DNA of 64,000 nt from Mytilus edulis (Eukaryota > Mollusca > Bivalvia > Mytilida > Mytilidae): positions 19,457,607-19,521,606 of the forward strand of contig NC_092357.1 in NCBI RefSeq assembly GCF_963676685.1, given 5' to 3'. Each line of letters begins with the position of its first letter. Position 1 is the first letter of the stretch. Of this stretch, positions 1 to 13,275 are shown piece by piece. The notes under the pieces were generated by a model. The model was not told the origin of the DNA and searched no databases. It was given only the letters and a program-made list of their open reading frames with translations. A program made the translations under genes and the position numbers.

Positions 1-728
1 TTGGAAGTCTTTTCGAATATTCTCTAGAAAATCTTCAATGGGTTTTTAAATTTTTATTGTAAATATACACACTGCAGTTTAATATTCATAGATCAGTAAA
101 AAAAATATATTGTACTCTTGCATCCAATCACGGCGTTTCTAAGTTGACTTCCTTCATCTGCCTTGGGTACACAAAAGGCCAACCTAATGTTGGGGAAATG
201 TAATATATTGTAGTACCGGTTTCCCTTTAAATGATGTTTTAATTTTTTTTTTTTTTTTATTTTTTTTTTACAAAACTTTGGAATTTGCCCAACAAATTTT
301 GCATGCAGTATCACAATAATAATGATTTGTCCTCTGAAACGTCAAATATTACTTTTGAATCATATATTTTCTTGTTTTCCAAAAACAAATGCGTTAAATT
401 TCCATCTTAGAAACTGCCAACTTTAAGTTTGAGAGTTTTACTCGAGGATGGTATTAAATTTATGTCTTCATCAGTCCAATGATCTTTGATTATATGGGCA
501 TCGAAAATTTTAATAAAAAGAGTCAATAAATAACAAAATGATTTTGGTTTTGGGATTTAAAGGTGACTACTAACACCGTAAATTGAGGTGTATACCCAAT
601 TAAAAGTGCTAAAATACAAAAATGTGACCACAAAACTTTTTATGAACAGAAAGAAATTTAAATCTATATACTAGTCTATCATTTAAAACAATTTGCAGCC
701 GTGTTTTATTCCGGAACTGTTATATTAT
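1..728. other. No gene seen
   Basis: AT-rich sequence with a T tract near 241-270. No coding signal or recognised repeat. Confidence 0.5.
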
Positions 729-940
729 AAAAAAGAAGATGTGGTATGATTGCCAATGAGGCAACTATAAATATCCACAAAAATGACCCAAACATTAACA
801 ACTATAGGTCATCGTACGGCCTTCAACAATGAGCAAAGCCCATACCGCATAGTCAGCTATAAAAGGCCACGATAAGACCGGTAAAACAATTCAAACGAGA
901 AAACTAACGGCCTTATTTATGTAAAAAAAATGAACATCAG
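729..940 (-). repeat. Short interspersed family R1, reverse copy
   Basis: R1 is the commonest repeat here. In its forward sense it contains GGCCGTAC..TGACCTATA and ends CTCATTGGCAATCATACCACATCTTC. This copy is in reverse and abuts a forward copy. Confidence 0.7.
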
Positions 941-1272
941 GAGAAGGTTTGGATCCATTAAAACGTTTAATCCCGCTGCAAATGTTTGCACCTGTCCTAA
1001 GTCAGGAATCTGATGTACAGTAGTTGTCGTTTGTTTATGTAATATATACGTGTTTCTCGTTTCTCGTTTTGTTTATATAGATTAGACCGCGTTGGTTTTC
1101 CCGTTTGAATGGTTTTACACTAGTAATTTTGGGGCCCTTTATAGCTTGTTGTTCGGTGTGAGCTAAGGCTCCGTGTTGAAGGCCGTACTTTAACCTATAA
1201 TGGTTTACTTTTTAAATTGTTATTTGTATGGAGAGTTGTCTCATTGGCACTCACACCACATCTTCCTATATC
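941..1272 (+). repeat. R1 family, subfamily b, full-length
   Basis: Runs from GAGAAGGTTTGGATCCATTA to CACACCACATCTTCCTATAT. Subfamily b is marked by TTGGGGCCCTTTATAGCTTG and CCAAGGCTCCGTGTTGAAGG-type strings. Confidence 0.75.
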
Positions 1273-1599
1273 TATTAAACTGTTAACTAAGCGTCTCTTT
1301 TGAGATCAGTTGCAGTACTGTAATGCCAATTATATAAAGAGGCACAGCCTGGACACTGTGTTATGTCTTGACGACCTGATCACTATAAGGCATCAGCCAC
1401 ATTTTGTAGCTGGGTCCTAATAAACCAATACATAACTGAACATACAAAATGCGTTTACAAAGAAAGATACAAGAATAACAGATACTAATAACATCTGTTT
1501 CATTGTTAATTTTGACTCAATCAGTGCCCAGATGAAGTATAAAGTCAAGTATATTCAACTTTTTAAAATGAATACTTGAATGTTTTGATAACCCAAGTC

Positions 1600-1745
1600 A
1601 AAGTGGACAGCAGTTTATTAGCATTCACAGTTCTAACTAATGACAGCAGTTCATTAGCATTCACAGTTGACAAATTCAAGGCAATGGCTAGTTTGCATAA
1701 TAGGCATTTCATAGCAGTTTATTTAGCCTTCACAATTATTAGCAG
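1600..1745. repeat. Short minisatellite, 34-bp unit, 3 copies
   Basis: GACAGCAGTT.ATTAGCATTC followed by ACAGTT occurs at 1608 and 1642, with a diverged copy near 1712. Confidence 0.55.
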
Positions 1746-3099
1746 GTTTTTGTGACGAAAATTTTAAATGAGATACATGTACCCAAAAAAACTGATGTCA
1801 GCACTGAATATTCATGAGAACTGGTATACTAACAGCTATCAATAATGCATATTCATACAAAGTGCTAAGTTGATTTTCTAAGCTGTACATCAGAGAAACA
1901 GATTTCACCACTAATAACTCGTGTATTACAATATTTCTCCATTCTCCACAGTAAAATTTAAAAAAACTAAGAAAGCCTAGCACTTAAAATATTGAAAATT
2001 GACTGTCTCCAGTAGAGAAATATTGCAACACACTTGTTGCAGTGGTGAAACTATATTAATTCTCTTTCTCTTTTGGATTTAAACAAAAAAAAAAATAATA
2101 CACGTAATAATAATGTTATGTAATATGTAAAACATTGTATTATGTTTCCAAAATTATGTTTCCAATTTTGGAAACAAACTTCAGTAACATACATCAACTT
2201 CATTAAAAGAGGGACGAAAGATACCAGAGGGACAGTCAAACTCATAAAATGGATTGTTTGGTCAATATTAACCATAACCAATCGGCTATTTGCAGCCTAT
2301 GTTTACCTAATACTCCCTCCCCGTTTTTCAAGTCTTGAATAATGAATATGATGTATTTTTGTTTTTTAACAAAATCATATTAAAATAGTCGTATCTTCAT
2401 TTTCAAATAACATCTTGCACTGCAAGTATATGATATTAGTTTATTACATTCCTGCCAACATCAACTATTCTATTTGAATAAACCAGTATCCCCCCTTTTT
2501 GGGCTGTCTTTGTGATTTCTGTTTTCCCCTACAAATTTATGTCAGAATATACACATGCATTAACTGTAACTTCAACTTACTGTACTGTGGGTTTGTGAAT
2601 GCATTCCATTTAGCCTAAATTATAATTTATAATTGACAAAAATAGTTTTTCACTAGCAAGAATTTACACACAGTTTGGAGCCAAAAATGCACATTTGATC
2701 ATTCAAATGAAGGTTTACTTTCAAACTGAAAACACAAGTCAGGTCCAAGCATTTTTATAACAAAGATTAAAATCCAATCAGCTATCTAACTGCTATGGAA
2801 CTGCTGTCATAACTGTTGTCCAATTGACAACACTTTAAAAGGTACCATGACTGCTAAGAAATGGTCAAATTAGACAGTTTTTTCAAACTGGTATTATATG
2901 GAATGCTAAGAACAGCTAAAATAATGCCAAAAATATGAAGAACTGGTAAATAACAGCTATTAGCTAACGATAGCAGTTCAGTTTGACTTGGTAAATTCAT
3001 AGTTTGGGTGGAATTAATAAAGTGATGACTTCACCGAATATTAATCACATTTTTCTCAGCAACTACCCATCTTTGAATCCTGATGGACAATTCATTATG
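1746..3099. other. No gene seen
   Basis: AT-rich. Contains the short reverse Penelope-like tail end at 2205-2250 and scattered AACTGCTATNG/AGCAGTT words near 2780-2990. Confidence 0.45.
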
Positions 3100-3560
3100 T
3101 ATTAATGCCATACCCTGGGTGCAATCAGAGAGCAATTAAACATTCACTTCCTCTTTATCGTGGACTTCATTTTATATGGCCTCAAACAGTTTTTGTGGTT
3201 GCATATTGGTATGGCATGAATTGTGAGATCTGTTCCTTCCTATGCCAATTAGAACCAAACTCTATCACAAGTATTCACGGATGGCGTCCTTTAAAAATTG
3301 TGTCTGGTAGGTTCAATCTATAAGATTACTGCCAGCATGGAACATAGTTAAACATTGGACCATAAGGACAGTTTTTGAAACTACTTGCCAAATTGTAACC
3401 AAACATGGTCAAAATGGGTATCCAGAAGGTTCGGGTCCGATCCAAGATGGTTAACAACATGCCACAGATCTTAATTGAACATTTGAACTTAAAAGGGAAA
3501 CACAATCTAAGATAGCTGAAAGTATTTGGCCAACAAGGATCAAAATTGATCATCGTGGTC
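3100..3560. repeat. Decayed low-identity repeat, four copies in the first 9.4 kb
   Basis: Strings such as ACCAAAC, TTGGTC, AAAATTGTGT.CG, GGTTC.A.C and CCAAGAT.G recur in order here and at 5580-6050, 8110-8300 and 8990-9400. No coding content. Confidence 0.4.
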
Positions 3561-3824
3561 CTTGGAATGTAACCTTTTTATGCAGTTAAGCTGCTTTATG
3601 CAAGCACCCTGGATTTGTGTTCTACCCAATAAATGCTGAAATACTTGCCATTGTCCTTATCTAGCTGGTAACTTTGCTATTTATAACTTAAAGGATAGTT
3701 TTTTCATACTTTTCGTTCTGGATTACAAAAGATATGACCAGAAAAACCTTAAATGATCGATTTTCCCAAAAGTTTTGAAGTTGCACATAGGAAGTAGAGC
3801 ACATTAGGATTCCTTATGTTGTTT

Positions 3825-4300
3825 ATAATCCCCCGAGTCGAAACAGTCGAGATCCCCACCTTTAAATTAAACCATATATATTCATGATTGAGAACTAATC
3901 AAATGAAATATAGGGAGAGTCCTTAGGGTCACCCTACAAACTCCTGTTTGATAACTTAGAAACAGAAATTTATATCCAAAATTTTCCACTTTATTTCATC
4001 TGGATTGAAAGTCTGCTAGTCACTGATGTTTCAAATAATGCTTCCTCAACCATATATATCCATGTATTGGACAACATAACAAATCAAATGAAATATACTA
4101 GGATCACCCCACCCCTCCTGTTTGAAAACTTGATAACGATTGAGATCCCCACCCCAAACCATATATATGCATGTATGGGACAAGATACAAAAACATTAAA
4201 TGAAATATTAGGGCAGTCCCTAGGGTCACCCCATCCCCTCTTGTGTGTGTTTTGAGAACTTGTAAAAGATTGAAAACCCAACTCCTAAACTAAATCATAT
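3825..4300. repeat. Tandem repeat, about 130-150 bp unit, 3 copies
   Basis: Recurring strings GAGATCCCCACC, AACCATATATAT.CATG, AAATGAAATAT and AGGGTCACCC, with copies starting near 3845, 4045 and 4140. Confidence 0.6.
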
Positions 4301-4412
4301 TCATTCCTGTTTGTCATTTCAAAAAGATTGAATGACATACAATGTCAATCTCATAGGCGTCACATATGCATGTCTTTCTATGTTGTGATGTTATGCTATT
4401 GTTTCTGTAAAA

Positions 4413-4748
4413 GGGAGAAGGTTTGGATCCATTAAAACGTTTAATCCCGCTGCAAATGTTTGCACCTGTCCTAAGTCAGGAATCTGATGTACAGTAGTTG
4501 CCGTTTGTTTATGTAATTTATACGTGTTTCTCGTTTCTCGTTTTTTTTATAGGTTAGACCGTTGGTTTTCCCGTTTGAATGGTTTAACACTAGTAATTTT
4601 GGGGCCCTTTATAGCTTGTTGTTTGGTGTGAGCCAAGGATCCGTGTTGAAGGCCGTACATTGACCTATACTGATTTACTTTTTTGAAATTGTTATTTGGA
4701 TGGAGCGTTGTCTCATTAGCAGTCACACCATATCGTCCTATATCTATG
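4413..4748 (+). repeat. R1 family, subfamily b, full-length
   Basis: Nearly the same as 941-1272, from GGGAGAAGGTTTGGATCC to the CACACCATATCGTCCTATAT end. Confidence 0.75.
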
Positions 4749-5575
4749 TCACTTTGATAGACCTAACCAACGTGTACTAGATCTTGCCCAATTTTCGGTG
4801 ACCATAGGAATGAATAATTAGTGAAGTTTTGTTTGAAAGACTTCATAACAGCATTATGTAACAATATTTTTTTTTGATAATTGTAAAATTTTATTGATGG
4901 AAAATAATTAGTAGGTTTAAAGAATTTCCCTTGATTATAATTTGAATTATTACTGGTCCTATAAAAATTTGCATTTTCATATGGCTCATTATAAAGAAAA
5001 CATATCTTTCAAGCCCAAGAATGTTTGACCAACTGTTTTTATAATTACCTGCCATTTTATTCCAAACTCAGACATCATAAACTTGGGGTGAAGGTGGGGG
5101 ACATTAACATTTACTATGGACAGGTTAGTCAGACCTCACCTTTGATCCTTGTAGTAGTAAACATTTGTCTGATTTGTGTCTCATAACTTTTGTACTGTTG
5201 AACACAAACTCAGTTTTCTTTCCAGGGAAGCAAGTCCATTCATACTTTTACAAGCTCTTACTAAAGGCAACTTGAACTACTAACAGTCAACTTATACCAA
5301 CGTTAACTATCAACTAGAAGAACTACAATCATTGCAAACTTGTACCACTGCAGACTCATTACCATGAAAAAAATATACTTGATATATGCGATGCTTTTAA
5401 AACTTTGACAAAATATGAATTATTTGCCTTAATGATTAATTCATTAAATGAACATAAATGTACAATATATGACTGTCTAATGTTTGTTCATTTTAAAAAA
5501 ATCTTTAAAAAAATTGAAGCAACATTGCCACAGTTTTTATAATTATGTTTGGCTTGGTTTTTGGTTAACTGCCTA
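4749..5575. other. No gene seen
   Basis: AT-rich, single-copy within the window. No convincing exon on either strand. Confidence 0.45.
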
Positions 5576-6059
5576 CAGCGCTTACGGTGCTTTGATTAAA
5601 TTATGTCAGCAGTTTATGGTACCATCCAAGATTACCGCAAGAGGGAAACATTAAAACATTCGACCCTATAGGAAACATTCAAAGATATTTTCCAAGATGA
5701 CCAACAGCTGTTAACAGAGTTTAACATTTAAACCTATGGTAAAACTTTCACAATTGTTTCCCTCTGGAACTAAATGGTCAATTAGAACCATACTTGGTCT
5801 CAACGACTCTTAAATGGTACCCTTTGAAAATTGTGTTCGACAGGTCAAGGTCCGTTCCAGTACATATCATACATCATGGAACTTAGTTTAACAATGGACC
5901 TTTAATAAGGAAAAATACTTCAAAGATCTTTTCTGAAACTTAGTCACAATGGTCCTTGGATCACTTGCTTTAAAATGTTAGTCCAGTAAGTTCGTTTCTA
6001 AACAAAAATTGTTGACAACATACATGTAACATATCAAAACATAACAGGACCTTAACATT

Positions 6060-6420
6060 GAAGAATCTTTTCCTCTGAAATTACTTGGCCAATGGGGTTA
6101 TTGAGTGCAAACAATACATTTTCTTTTAAGATAGGGTTGTTGTATATCAAATGAAAGGTCATGATATGAACATATGAAATATCAAATTCCCGACCTCCAA
6201 AAACAAGTTGAATAGGGTTATTAAGTGCAAAAATCAAACTTTCTAGAACATGGAGTTGTCGCATATAAAATGAAAGCTCATATACTCTATGTTACATATA
6301 TCATACTTCCGATCTAAAAAAAATTAGGCGGATGAGACCATTAAGTGTTATAAGCGAAAAGTTTTAGAAGGTATGCTTGTCGTATATCAAACGAAAGGTC
6401 GTACAAAGTACATTACGAAA
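6060..6420. repeat. Tandem repeat, about 120 bp unit, 3 copies
   Basis: Each unit has GGGTTATTGAGTGCAA (or a relative), GTTGT.GTATATCAAATGAAAG and a CGACCTCC/CGATCTAA string. Confidence 0.6.
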
Positions 6421-6804
6421 ACATCACTTTAACAGGAAAGACCTTTCAATTGTTTTACAAACAATTGAGATACTAGTTCTAGTTTGTAAACTGATGTAAT
6501 AGAAATGACTGATGCCAAATGTGATGCGCTAAAATATATCTAAGTGAATGAAAACCAAAAACTGAAAACAATATATAATTTAATTAACAAAGTACAACTT
6601 TTATTATCACATGCCAAAGGTAATCAGAAATGGAGCATTCAATATCTTCAAACTCGTACTTAGAAAGCATGTAGCAAATGCACTAATGTACTATGGAGGC
6701 ATGTAGCAAATGCACTAACCTAAATTCTGTTTTGAGAGCTTGGCTTTCCTTGGTTGGACTGAATATCAATCCTTAGAGAATTCAAGATAATAATCTAAAA
6801 CAAG

Positions 6805-7480
6805 AGGCTGGCTGTCACAACGACAGCAAACCGGATTTATTATCATTTATTTTTGTCCTGCCAATATCACAAGAACCATAACTGATGGACGGTGAAAGTG
6901 AAAATTGTCAGTATCAAATTTGACCTCCACTTTGTCATCAGTATCAACATATTAAAATTTGAAAAGCTTAGATGGAATGGTTCATGAGTAAATGCAACCA
7001 CTTGAATGGAAATGCCATTTCACATTCTTTCAAGAACCATAACTCCTAAACGGTAAAAGTCAAAATCGTCATTATTGAACTTGACCTTCATTTTGTCATC
7101 AATAATAACATATTAAAATTTGGGAAGATTTGGTAGAACAGTTCATGTGTAAATGCATGGACACGACTGGGAACTTCAATATTCTATCTTTCAAGAACCA
7201 TAACTCCTGAACAGTAAAAGTCAAAATCGCCATTATTGAACTTGACCTTCATTTAGTTGTCAGTAACAACATATTAAAATTTTAAAAGCTTTGGTTGAAC
7301 TGTTCATGAGTTAATGCACGGACACGACTGGAAACTCCATTTTTCCATCATTTAAGAACCATAACTCCTGAACGGTAAAAGTCAAATTCGCCATTATTGA
7401 ACTTGACCTTCATTTAGTAATTAGTATTTTAAAAGCTTTGGTTGAACGGTTCATGAGTTAATGCACGGACAACATTTGAT
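6805..7480. repeat. Tandem repeat, about 180 bp unit, 4 copies
   Basis: Units carry CAAGAACCATAACTCCTGAA, CGGTAAAAGTCAAAATCGCC, ATTGAACTTGACCTTCATTT and GTTCATGAGTTAATGCACGG. Headed by AACAAGAGGCTGGCTGTCAC and followed by GGTCGCCGTACATCCCCAAT. Confidence 0.7.
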
Positions 7481-7764
7481 TGCCGCCCGCCCGGTCGCCG
7501 TACATCCCCAATCAATAACCGACATTTTTGTCCCTAAAATCCTGTTAACGAGTTCTATAAAATATATAAGTTTCTCAAAGGTTTTGCGACGGTGCAAATA
7601 TTAAACTTTTCAATATAAATAGATATCCTTTACCAATGAATTCAAATAGCAAAAGCTATGCTATTTAACAAATATATAGCGAATAAGCTTCATCTAAATC
7701 ATCAAATAAAGAAATATGAAATTTATAGTTTTAAACAAGGGAAATAATGATGACATAATAAATT

Positions 7765-7970
7765 TTGTTTATATAGATTAGACCGTTGGTTTTCCCGTTT
7801 GAATGGTTTTACTCTAGTAATTTTGGGGCCCTTTATAGCTTGTTGTTCGGTGTGAGCCAAGGCTCCGTGTTGAAGGCCGTACTTTAACCTATAATGGTTT
7901 AATTTTTAAATTGTTATTTGGATGGAGAGTTGTCTCATTGGCACTCACACCACATCTTCCTATATCTATC
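7765..7970 (+). repeat. R1 subfamily b, 5' truncated
   Basis: Retains the last two thirds, from TAGATTAGACCGTTGGTTTT to CACACCACATCTTCCTATAT. Confidence 0.72.
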
Positions 7971-8026
7971 TACTAACTGCCACACTTGTATGAAATGCAT
8001 TCAAATATCTTCTCTGAACTTACTTA

Positions 8027-8112
8027 TAAAAAAGAAGATGTGGTATGATTGCCAATGAGACAACTATCCACAAAAGACCAAAATGACACAAACATTAACA
8101 ATTATAGGTCAA
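8027..8112 (-). repeat. R1 fragment, reverse
   Basis: GAAGATGTGGTATGATTGCC through TTAACAATTATAGGTCAATT, truncated. Confidence 0.6.
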
Positions 8113-9922
8113 TTGGAACCAAACTTGTTTACATTGGTTCTTGTATTGATTCTTTTTAAACGATCTGGCATAGCGGGAACATAGTTAAACAGTTGCTCAA
8201 AACAACCAATTGGAACAAAACCTAGTTCCCTTTGCAAATTGTTTCCGGCCGGTTTTGGTTTGATCCAAGGCCTCCGAGGGGAACAACGATTTCACATTGG
8301 ACCCTGTAGGAGATAGTTTTAAATATTTGATGTTGAATTTACCGTTTTTGAGAAACACAAGGCCAAAAGGGGTGAACCAAGAACAAATTGGAAATCAATT
8401 TTTTTTTTGTCCGATTTTGATGAAGATGTTTGGAACAGAAATCATATGAAGGTATTTTAATGGATTATGTAATTTGTTGGCGGTTTTGAAAAAGAAGAGT
8501 ACCAAAAAGGATCTAGACTGAAAATGCTTCAACTTGATGAAACGAAAAATGTTGTTCGACATGTGTATACTTTATAGATTTATATTTTTATTTTGTAGAT
8601 TTCATTCATTGTGTTTTACTTAATTTTTTAAGTTTTTTGTTTATCGTTTCCAACAAACAAGAGGCCCAAATCGGGTCTAGAGATGTGATTGGCCCTTTCG
8701 GGGCGATTGAATTGGATGGAGTCTAGCAATTTAATATGTCTACATTTACTTTGTGTCAACACTTACCCGAATGTACCCTTTATACGGTCGTTACTTGCTA
8801 CGCTCTACGGAGCACATTTTTACACAGAATTTATAGAACTAATTGCAAACAAACTACTAGTAAATCCTTACAATAAATATATCTGTCAGGTATGTCTCCA
8901 ATCGTAGATGGCCGCCCGCGGAAAACGTAGTGTAAGTGCATCTTATTTGGAAATGCATAGAAAGATCTTCTACTTAGAAACTACTAAGCAAATTGAAGCA
9001 AAACTTATCATTGGATGGCCTTCTAGCAAAATTGTGTTCGGCAGGACAGGGTACAATCCAACTTGATTGCCAGTGACGAACGTAGTTGAGATTATACCAT
9101 ATGGCGAAATTTATTGAAAGATATTTTCTAAAAGTACAGTGCAAATTACAATGAAACTTGGTCACAATGATCTTTTAAAATGCACAGGCAAACTATGTCT
9201 GGTAGGTTCAAGACTATAACCCAAGATTGCAGGAATTACTAACAACATAGTTTAACATTGGACCCTGAGCTGAGGGCCAGGGGGATCAAAGATCTTAAAC
9301 AAAACTACTGAGACCAAACTTGATAACATTTGTTTTTGTATGAACACTTTTCAAGCAGTGCTATATCCATCCTTGATGGGCAATAACGGGGAACATACCT
9401 ATTATATCGGGGTCTAAATTGGGCTGGCTTATGTAGCCACGGTTGATGTGAGCGATACAGCCTCTTAATAGTCTTTTGTTTCATATCCTAAAGTATTGGC
9501 GCAAAAAGTTTGTCATTAAACTAGATCCTTGAGTACAAGAAAGTAGAAACAAAACCATTCAAACGAATGCGATCAACATAGGAATATCATATCCCATTGG
9601 CAAACTTTTTTGTGCCGAGACCAGGCGTTACAAATCAGGCATGAGCTTTGTGTCAACACTTGCCCTACTGTTTGTTCCCTTGATAAATGTGATCGTATCA
9701 TGCTGCACTAGGCGTAGAGAGTATTTTCTTTTATATTTACCATAATCAACAACAAAAAATCTAGACCAAGAAACAGTATATAGTAACTCCTAGTAATTTT
9801 GTTTGATTTAATTCTTGTATGGTAAAACCAAATATCAAACCTACTTATATTATATATATAATTAATTTCTAAAAAAATGTTTATGCAAAATCATTATTGT
9901 ATAAAAAATGTATAGCAAATGT

Positions 9923-11173
9923 TCAATTCGGTAAGGCAGCAATCAATGTCCGAAACAATAGCTCTGCGTCATCGTATGATGTGATGATGGGAAACTGATC
10001 TCGTCTGTTTCCAGTAAGCAACTCGACAATGTTAATAAATTCATTGCTACAGCCATGCTCTGGAAAGTTCTCTGTATATTCCTCTATGAGATTGTCAATT
10101 GTTTGTAAGTTACATGGTAAAGGAAATGAACAGTCTCTTCCACCAAAGATCTCTGGCTGATAGTATAACATATTTGGAATACCACTTGGTGTTACAACTT
10201 CAGCACGTTGTCTTCTTATTCTATGTGAGTTCCAGTTCTCAGCAAACATGTCCAATTGATGTTGGATAACGGAGAGGAAACAAAATCGAACACATTCTTT
10301 ATGTACTGGACACGATACATTAAGAAGTCCAGTGTCTTGGAAATCCTGGAAACGGTTTCTCCAAAACTGGGTGAAACTCGTTTTTAGTGTACCCCAAAGC
10401 CTTTCTATTCTTTGATTTGCAACAGATCTGCCGACGAGAAAAGAATTTTGTCCCGACATTTCATCGTTTTGATTATGTCGCAACGATCTTTGTAAATCCC
10501 TCATTATGACGTTTTCTGTTCCTGCATCCGATCGAACAACCCTTGGAAGCATCTTTCTTTGTTTGATCCAATTAAGATACCAGTAACCGACATATCTGGG
10601 GTTATTGTTGGAGGGACTTGCTATCAACCATAAAAGTTTACGAGAGTATCCATCGATTGCCCCATGTATAGCTATGCCGTAGGGTTTTAATTTATCGTAA
10701 CCATCGACATGAATCAGATAGTTTGGTCCTCTATTGTAGTACACTCTCCTTCGAAGAACTCGATGCGATCTGTTAAGTACACCCTGTTGGTCTATTGTTC
10801 TTAAGCAAAGCCTTGCTCTTGATTGTGTGACGCAAAGTCCAAAGCCTATGTTCAGAGTCCTCCACATATACCTGTATCCAACATTAGACAGGCCATTACG
10901 GTGTAAAGCCAGGATTGTCCTTACAACTGTAGGTAATGGCGACTGGTTGTTACGCCGTCTGATATTTAATCTTCTCTTAAGTCTTTTTAACATGGAACAA
11001 CTCATGAATGTTCCGTGAACAAACAAGAGAAATCCACATATTTGAAGGGACGTGTAGCATAATTGATGATAGTATTGGACTAGTTCAGGCACAGAAGCAT
11101 CATCGCCTGGGTAAGGTATTCCTGTAACGTCATGATCAGCAACACAAAGGAGACAACAGAGTAACTGAAACAT
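9923..11173 (-). CDS. DDE integrase-core domain protein, intact reading frame
   Basis: A 416-codon open frame with an RNase H-fold integrase core. The acidic triad is visible as D157 (IHVDGYDKLK), D216 (VRSDAGTEN) and E257 (NQRIERLWG), with IHGAIDGYSRKLLW between the first two. This matches the metazoan integrase-core family that has DGYDKLKP and NQRIE motifs and occurs as multicopy, transposon-derived genes in molluscs and fish. An N-terminal alpha-helical basic region (about 60-115) may bind DNA. The first methionine lies inside a pyrimidine-rich stretch ending in tttcag at 11165-11167, so the true exon probably begins at 11164 and a 5' exon lies upstream. No terminal inverted repeats were seen, so it could be a captured gene or an immobile copy. 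Confidence 0.8.
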   Translation of the reverse strand: MFQLLCCLLCVADHDVTGIPYPGDDASVPELVQYYHQLCYTSLQICGFLLFVHGTFMSCSMLKRLKRRLNIRRRNNQSPLPTVVRTILALHRNGLSNVGYRYMWRTLNIGFGLCVTQSRARLCLRTIDQQGVLNRSHRVLRRRVYYNRGPNYLIHVDGYDKLKPYGIAIHGAIDGYSRKLLWLIASPSNNNPRYVGYWYLNWIKQRKMLPRVVRSDAGTENVIMRDLQRSLRHNQNDEMSGQNSFLVGRSVANQRIERLWGTLKTSFTQFWRNRFQDFQDTGLLNVSCPVHKECVRFCFLSVIQHQLDMFAENWNSHRIRRQRAEVVTPSGIPNMLYYQPEIFGGRDCSFPLPCNLQTIDNLIEEYTENFPEHGCSNEFINIVELLTGNRRDQFPIITSYDDAELLFRTLIAALPN

Positions 11174-12700
11174 AAAGATAGAAATTACACGTATGATGTA
11201 ATGATAAAATGAAAAATCCGATTGGCTTGATATCTAAATAGGGTGTTCACTGTGACGTCATCAGCTTACTATAAAACTACTAGGAAATGCGCTGCGCCTT
11301 CACATTTAATGGAATACGAAATGGAAAAATACACAGTAAGTTTTGACAATCCAAAATAAATCTTCATGGCGATATTTATAACATATTTCATTTTTAAATT
11401 TACCCGTTATAGGTATCAGGTATAAGCATATGATATTTTTACATTTGAACATGTTTTCATTTTCAAACAAGAGGACATATCTTCTTCCAGCATATTGCAA
11501 TCGAATAAACATTTTAAAAGTCATCTGATGCCTAAACGAATTTATTTTGTTTGGTTGATTTTTGTACCACATCTTAAAGAAACAACGAATAGTGTACCTA
11601 ATGAATAAAATTTGTTATGAAAAAAATATGTTTCAATTTTTGCTAAATTTGTTGTAACATCATGCCTCCTTAAACATGATATCTAGTTCTTTATCAATCA
11701 TTGACTAATTTATAAAATTTGGTCGTATATTGTCAAAGTCAATCAACCATAAAAACAAGGCCAAGATCAAATTACAGGTATCAAAATGACATCCCCTGGT
11801 AGTGGGGAACCTCCTTGTCTAATATCATCAACCTAAGTCAAAGCTAAAATTACATTTCAGACTATCATCCCCTTGTAGTTGGAGACGTTAATGCCAAATA
11901 TTATCAACCTTAGACTTCTATTTCTTGAGATATGGACTTAAGCAGTAAACTCGGTTGCAAAATTGACTATTAGAGTTCTTCAGGGTCATTCAAGCATTTA
12001 AAATAGGTCAAAGATAAATGGCACATGACTGACTGGCAAGAACAATATGCAGGAAATCTGCATCCTAAATATAAGAACCTTACTCGTTATGCTTCACGAG
12101 ATAAAGACATGAACAGCAAACTTGGTTGCAATGTTAACGCCATATATTCACCGTCGCCTGTAAAACCGTACCTACATGTCTCGCTTTTACTGCGCATGCT
12201 AGACAAAATATGAAGAAAACTTTATATCATGGTTCACTTTATTTTTCGCTAGAGCCGTGTAAATGTGTGCTCATTTTTCCTATTTTGGTAATCCTTTATT
12301 TTTTGTAATTTTTGGCCGTTTAAGGTGCAGTTTTTACAAAAAATAAATCACAATACAGTATTAAACCTTTTTCATACTTTCCACGAAGATGGAGCTGATT
12401 AGTCTAAATAAAGAAAAACATTATAAAAACTATACAAGAAAGTTTTGACAAATTTTGTTTGTTTTTAAGCCAAAGTGTGTTGATTTGATGTTCGATATCA
12501 GCAACATATTTCTTTGTTTTACTTTCAACATTACCTTTAAAATATTGCTTGATTCCATAGTCTTTGACCATTTATTAGACGGGCAGGTGACCAAGCAGTT
12601 GAAATAGACGATATTTCTTCAATTGAAATGTTTAATGAATAGCAAAATCTTCTAATCGGTCAATATCAAAATAAAGTGAACACATATTTCGTTTCGCATC
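11174..12700. other. No gene seen upstream of the integrase frame
   Basis: AT-rich. It may be the first intron or promoter region of the integrase gene, if the strong acceptor at 11165 is used. Confidence 0.4.
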
Positions 12701-12721
12701 ATGCTTTTCTACCTGGCATTA

Positions 12722-12872
12722 GTGGCGAATCCAGGGGGTCCGGGGTTGGAACCCTTTTTTACATTTATTTGGAAGATCAATGCAATTGAATGGGGACATA
12801 TAGTTGGAACTCCCCTTTATCATGGGCTAGGATCCCCATACCCAACCCTTATAAATGACAAGATCCACCCTG
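12722..12872. mobile_element. Decayed GGATCC-type MITE
   Basis: GTGGCGAATCCAGGGGGTCC at the left and related AACTCCCCTTTATCATGGGC and AGATCCACCCTGCTAG at the right. Same family as 55319-55478 but worn. Confidence 0.6.
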
Positions 12873-13275
12873 CTAGTTGTGAATCAAATTATTTGTTTAG
12901 ATTACTAATTTTTTTTTTGCTTAGCTGTTATGAATTAAATGAGTCATGGAGATTGATCTACAAAGGACTCTGAAAGGCGAAAGGGAGGGACCATTCAGTT
13001 TTTTTCCATTTTTCATTGACAGTCGTACAGAACGGGTAGTGTACTTGTGATGGGATGGTGGGGAGAGGGGTGAAACCCTTTAAGTAGAATATATCTTTAA
13101 TAATAGCAGACGTCTTACTCTAGATCTTATCACAGGTCACGTTAAACTGTAACTTTTCAATGCCCTTTCATTCAAACAATAACGTTTTTTCTCCCTATGA
13201 TCTTTTTCATTTTGTGTTCAGTATTGCTTCATATTAAAATATAACGCTAAGTCTCCAAAGAAAACAAATATAAAC

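Noticed and set aside
6805..7480. CRISPR-like array
   Set aside because: Units of about 180 bp diverge along their length with no constant repeat/variable spacer pattern, and the genome is eukaryotic.
11165..11173. First methionine of the integrase frame as the true start
   Set aside because: It lies inside a pyrimidine tract ending in CAG, so it is more likely intron. The true start is probably in an upstream exon.
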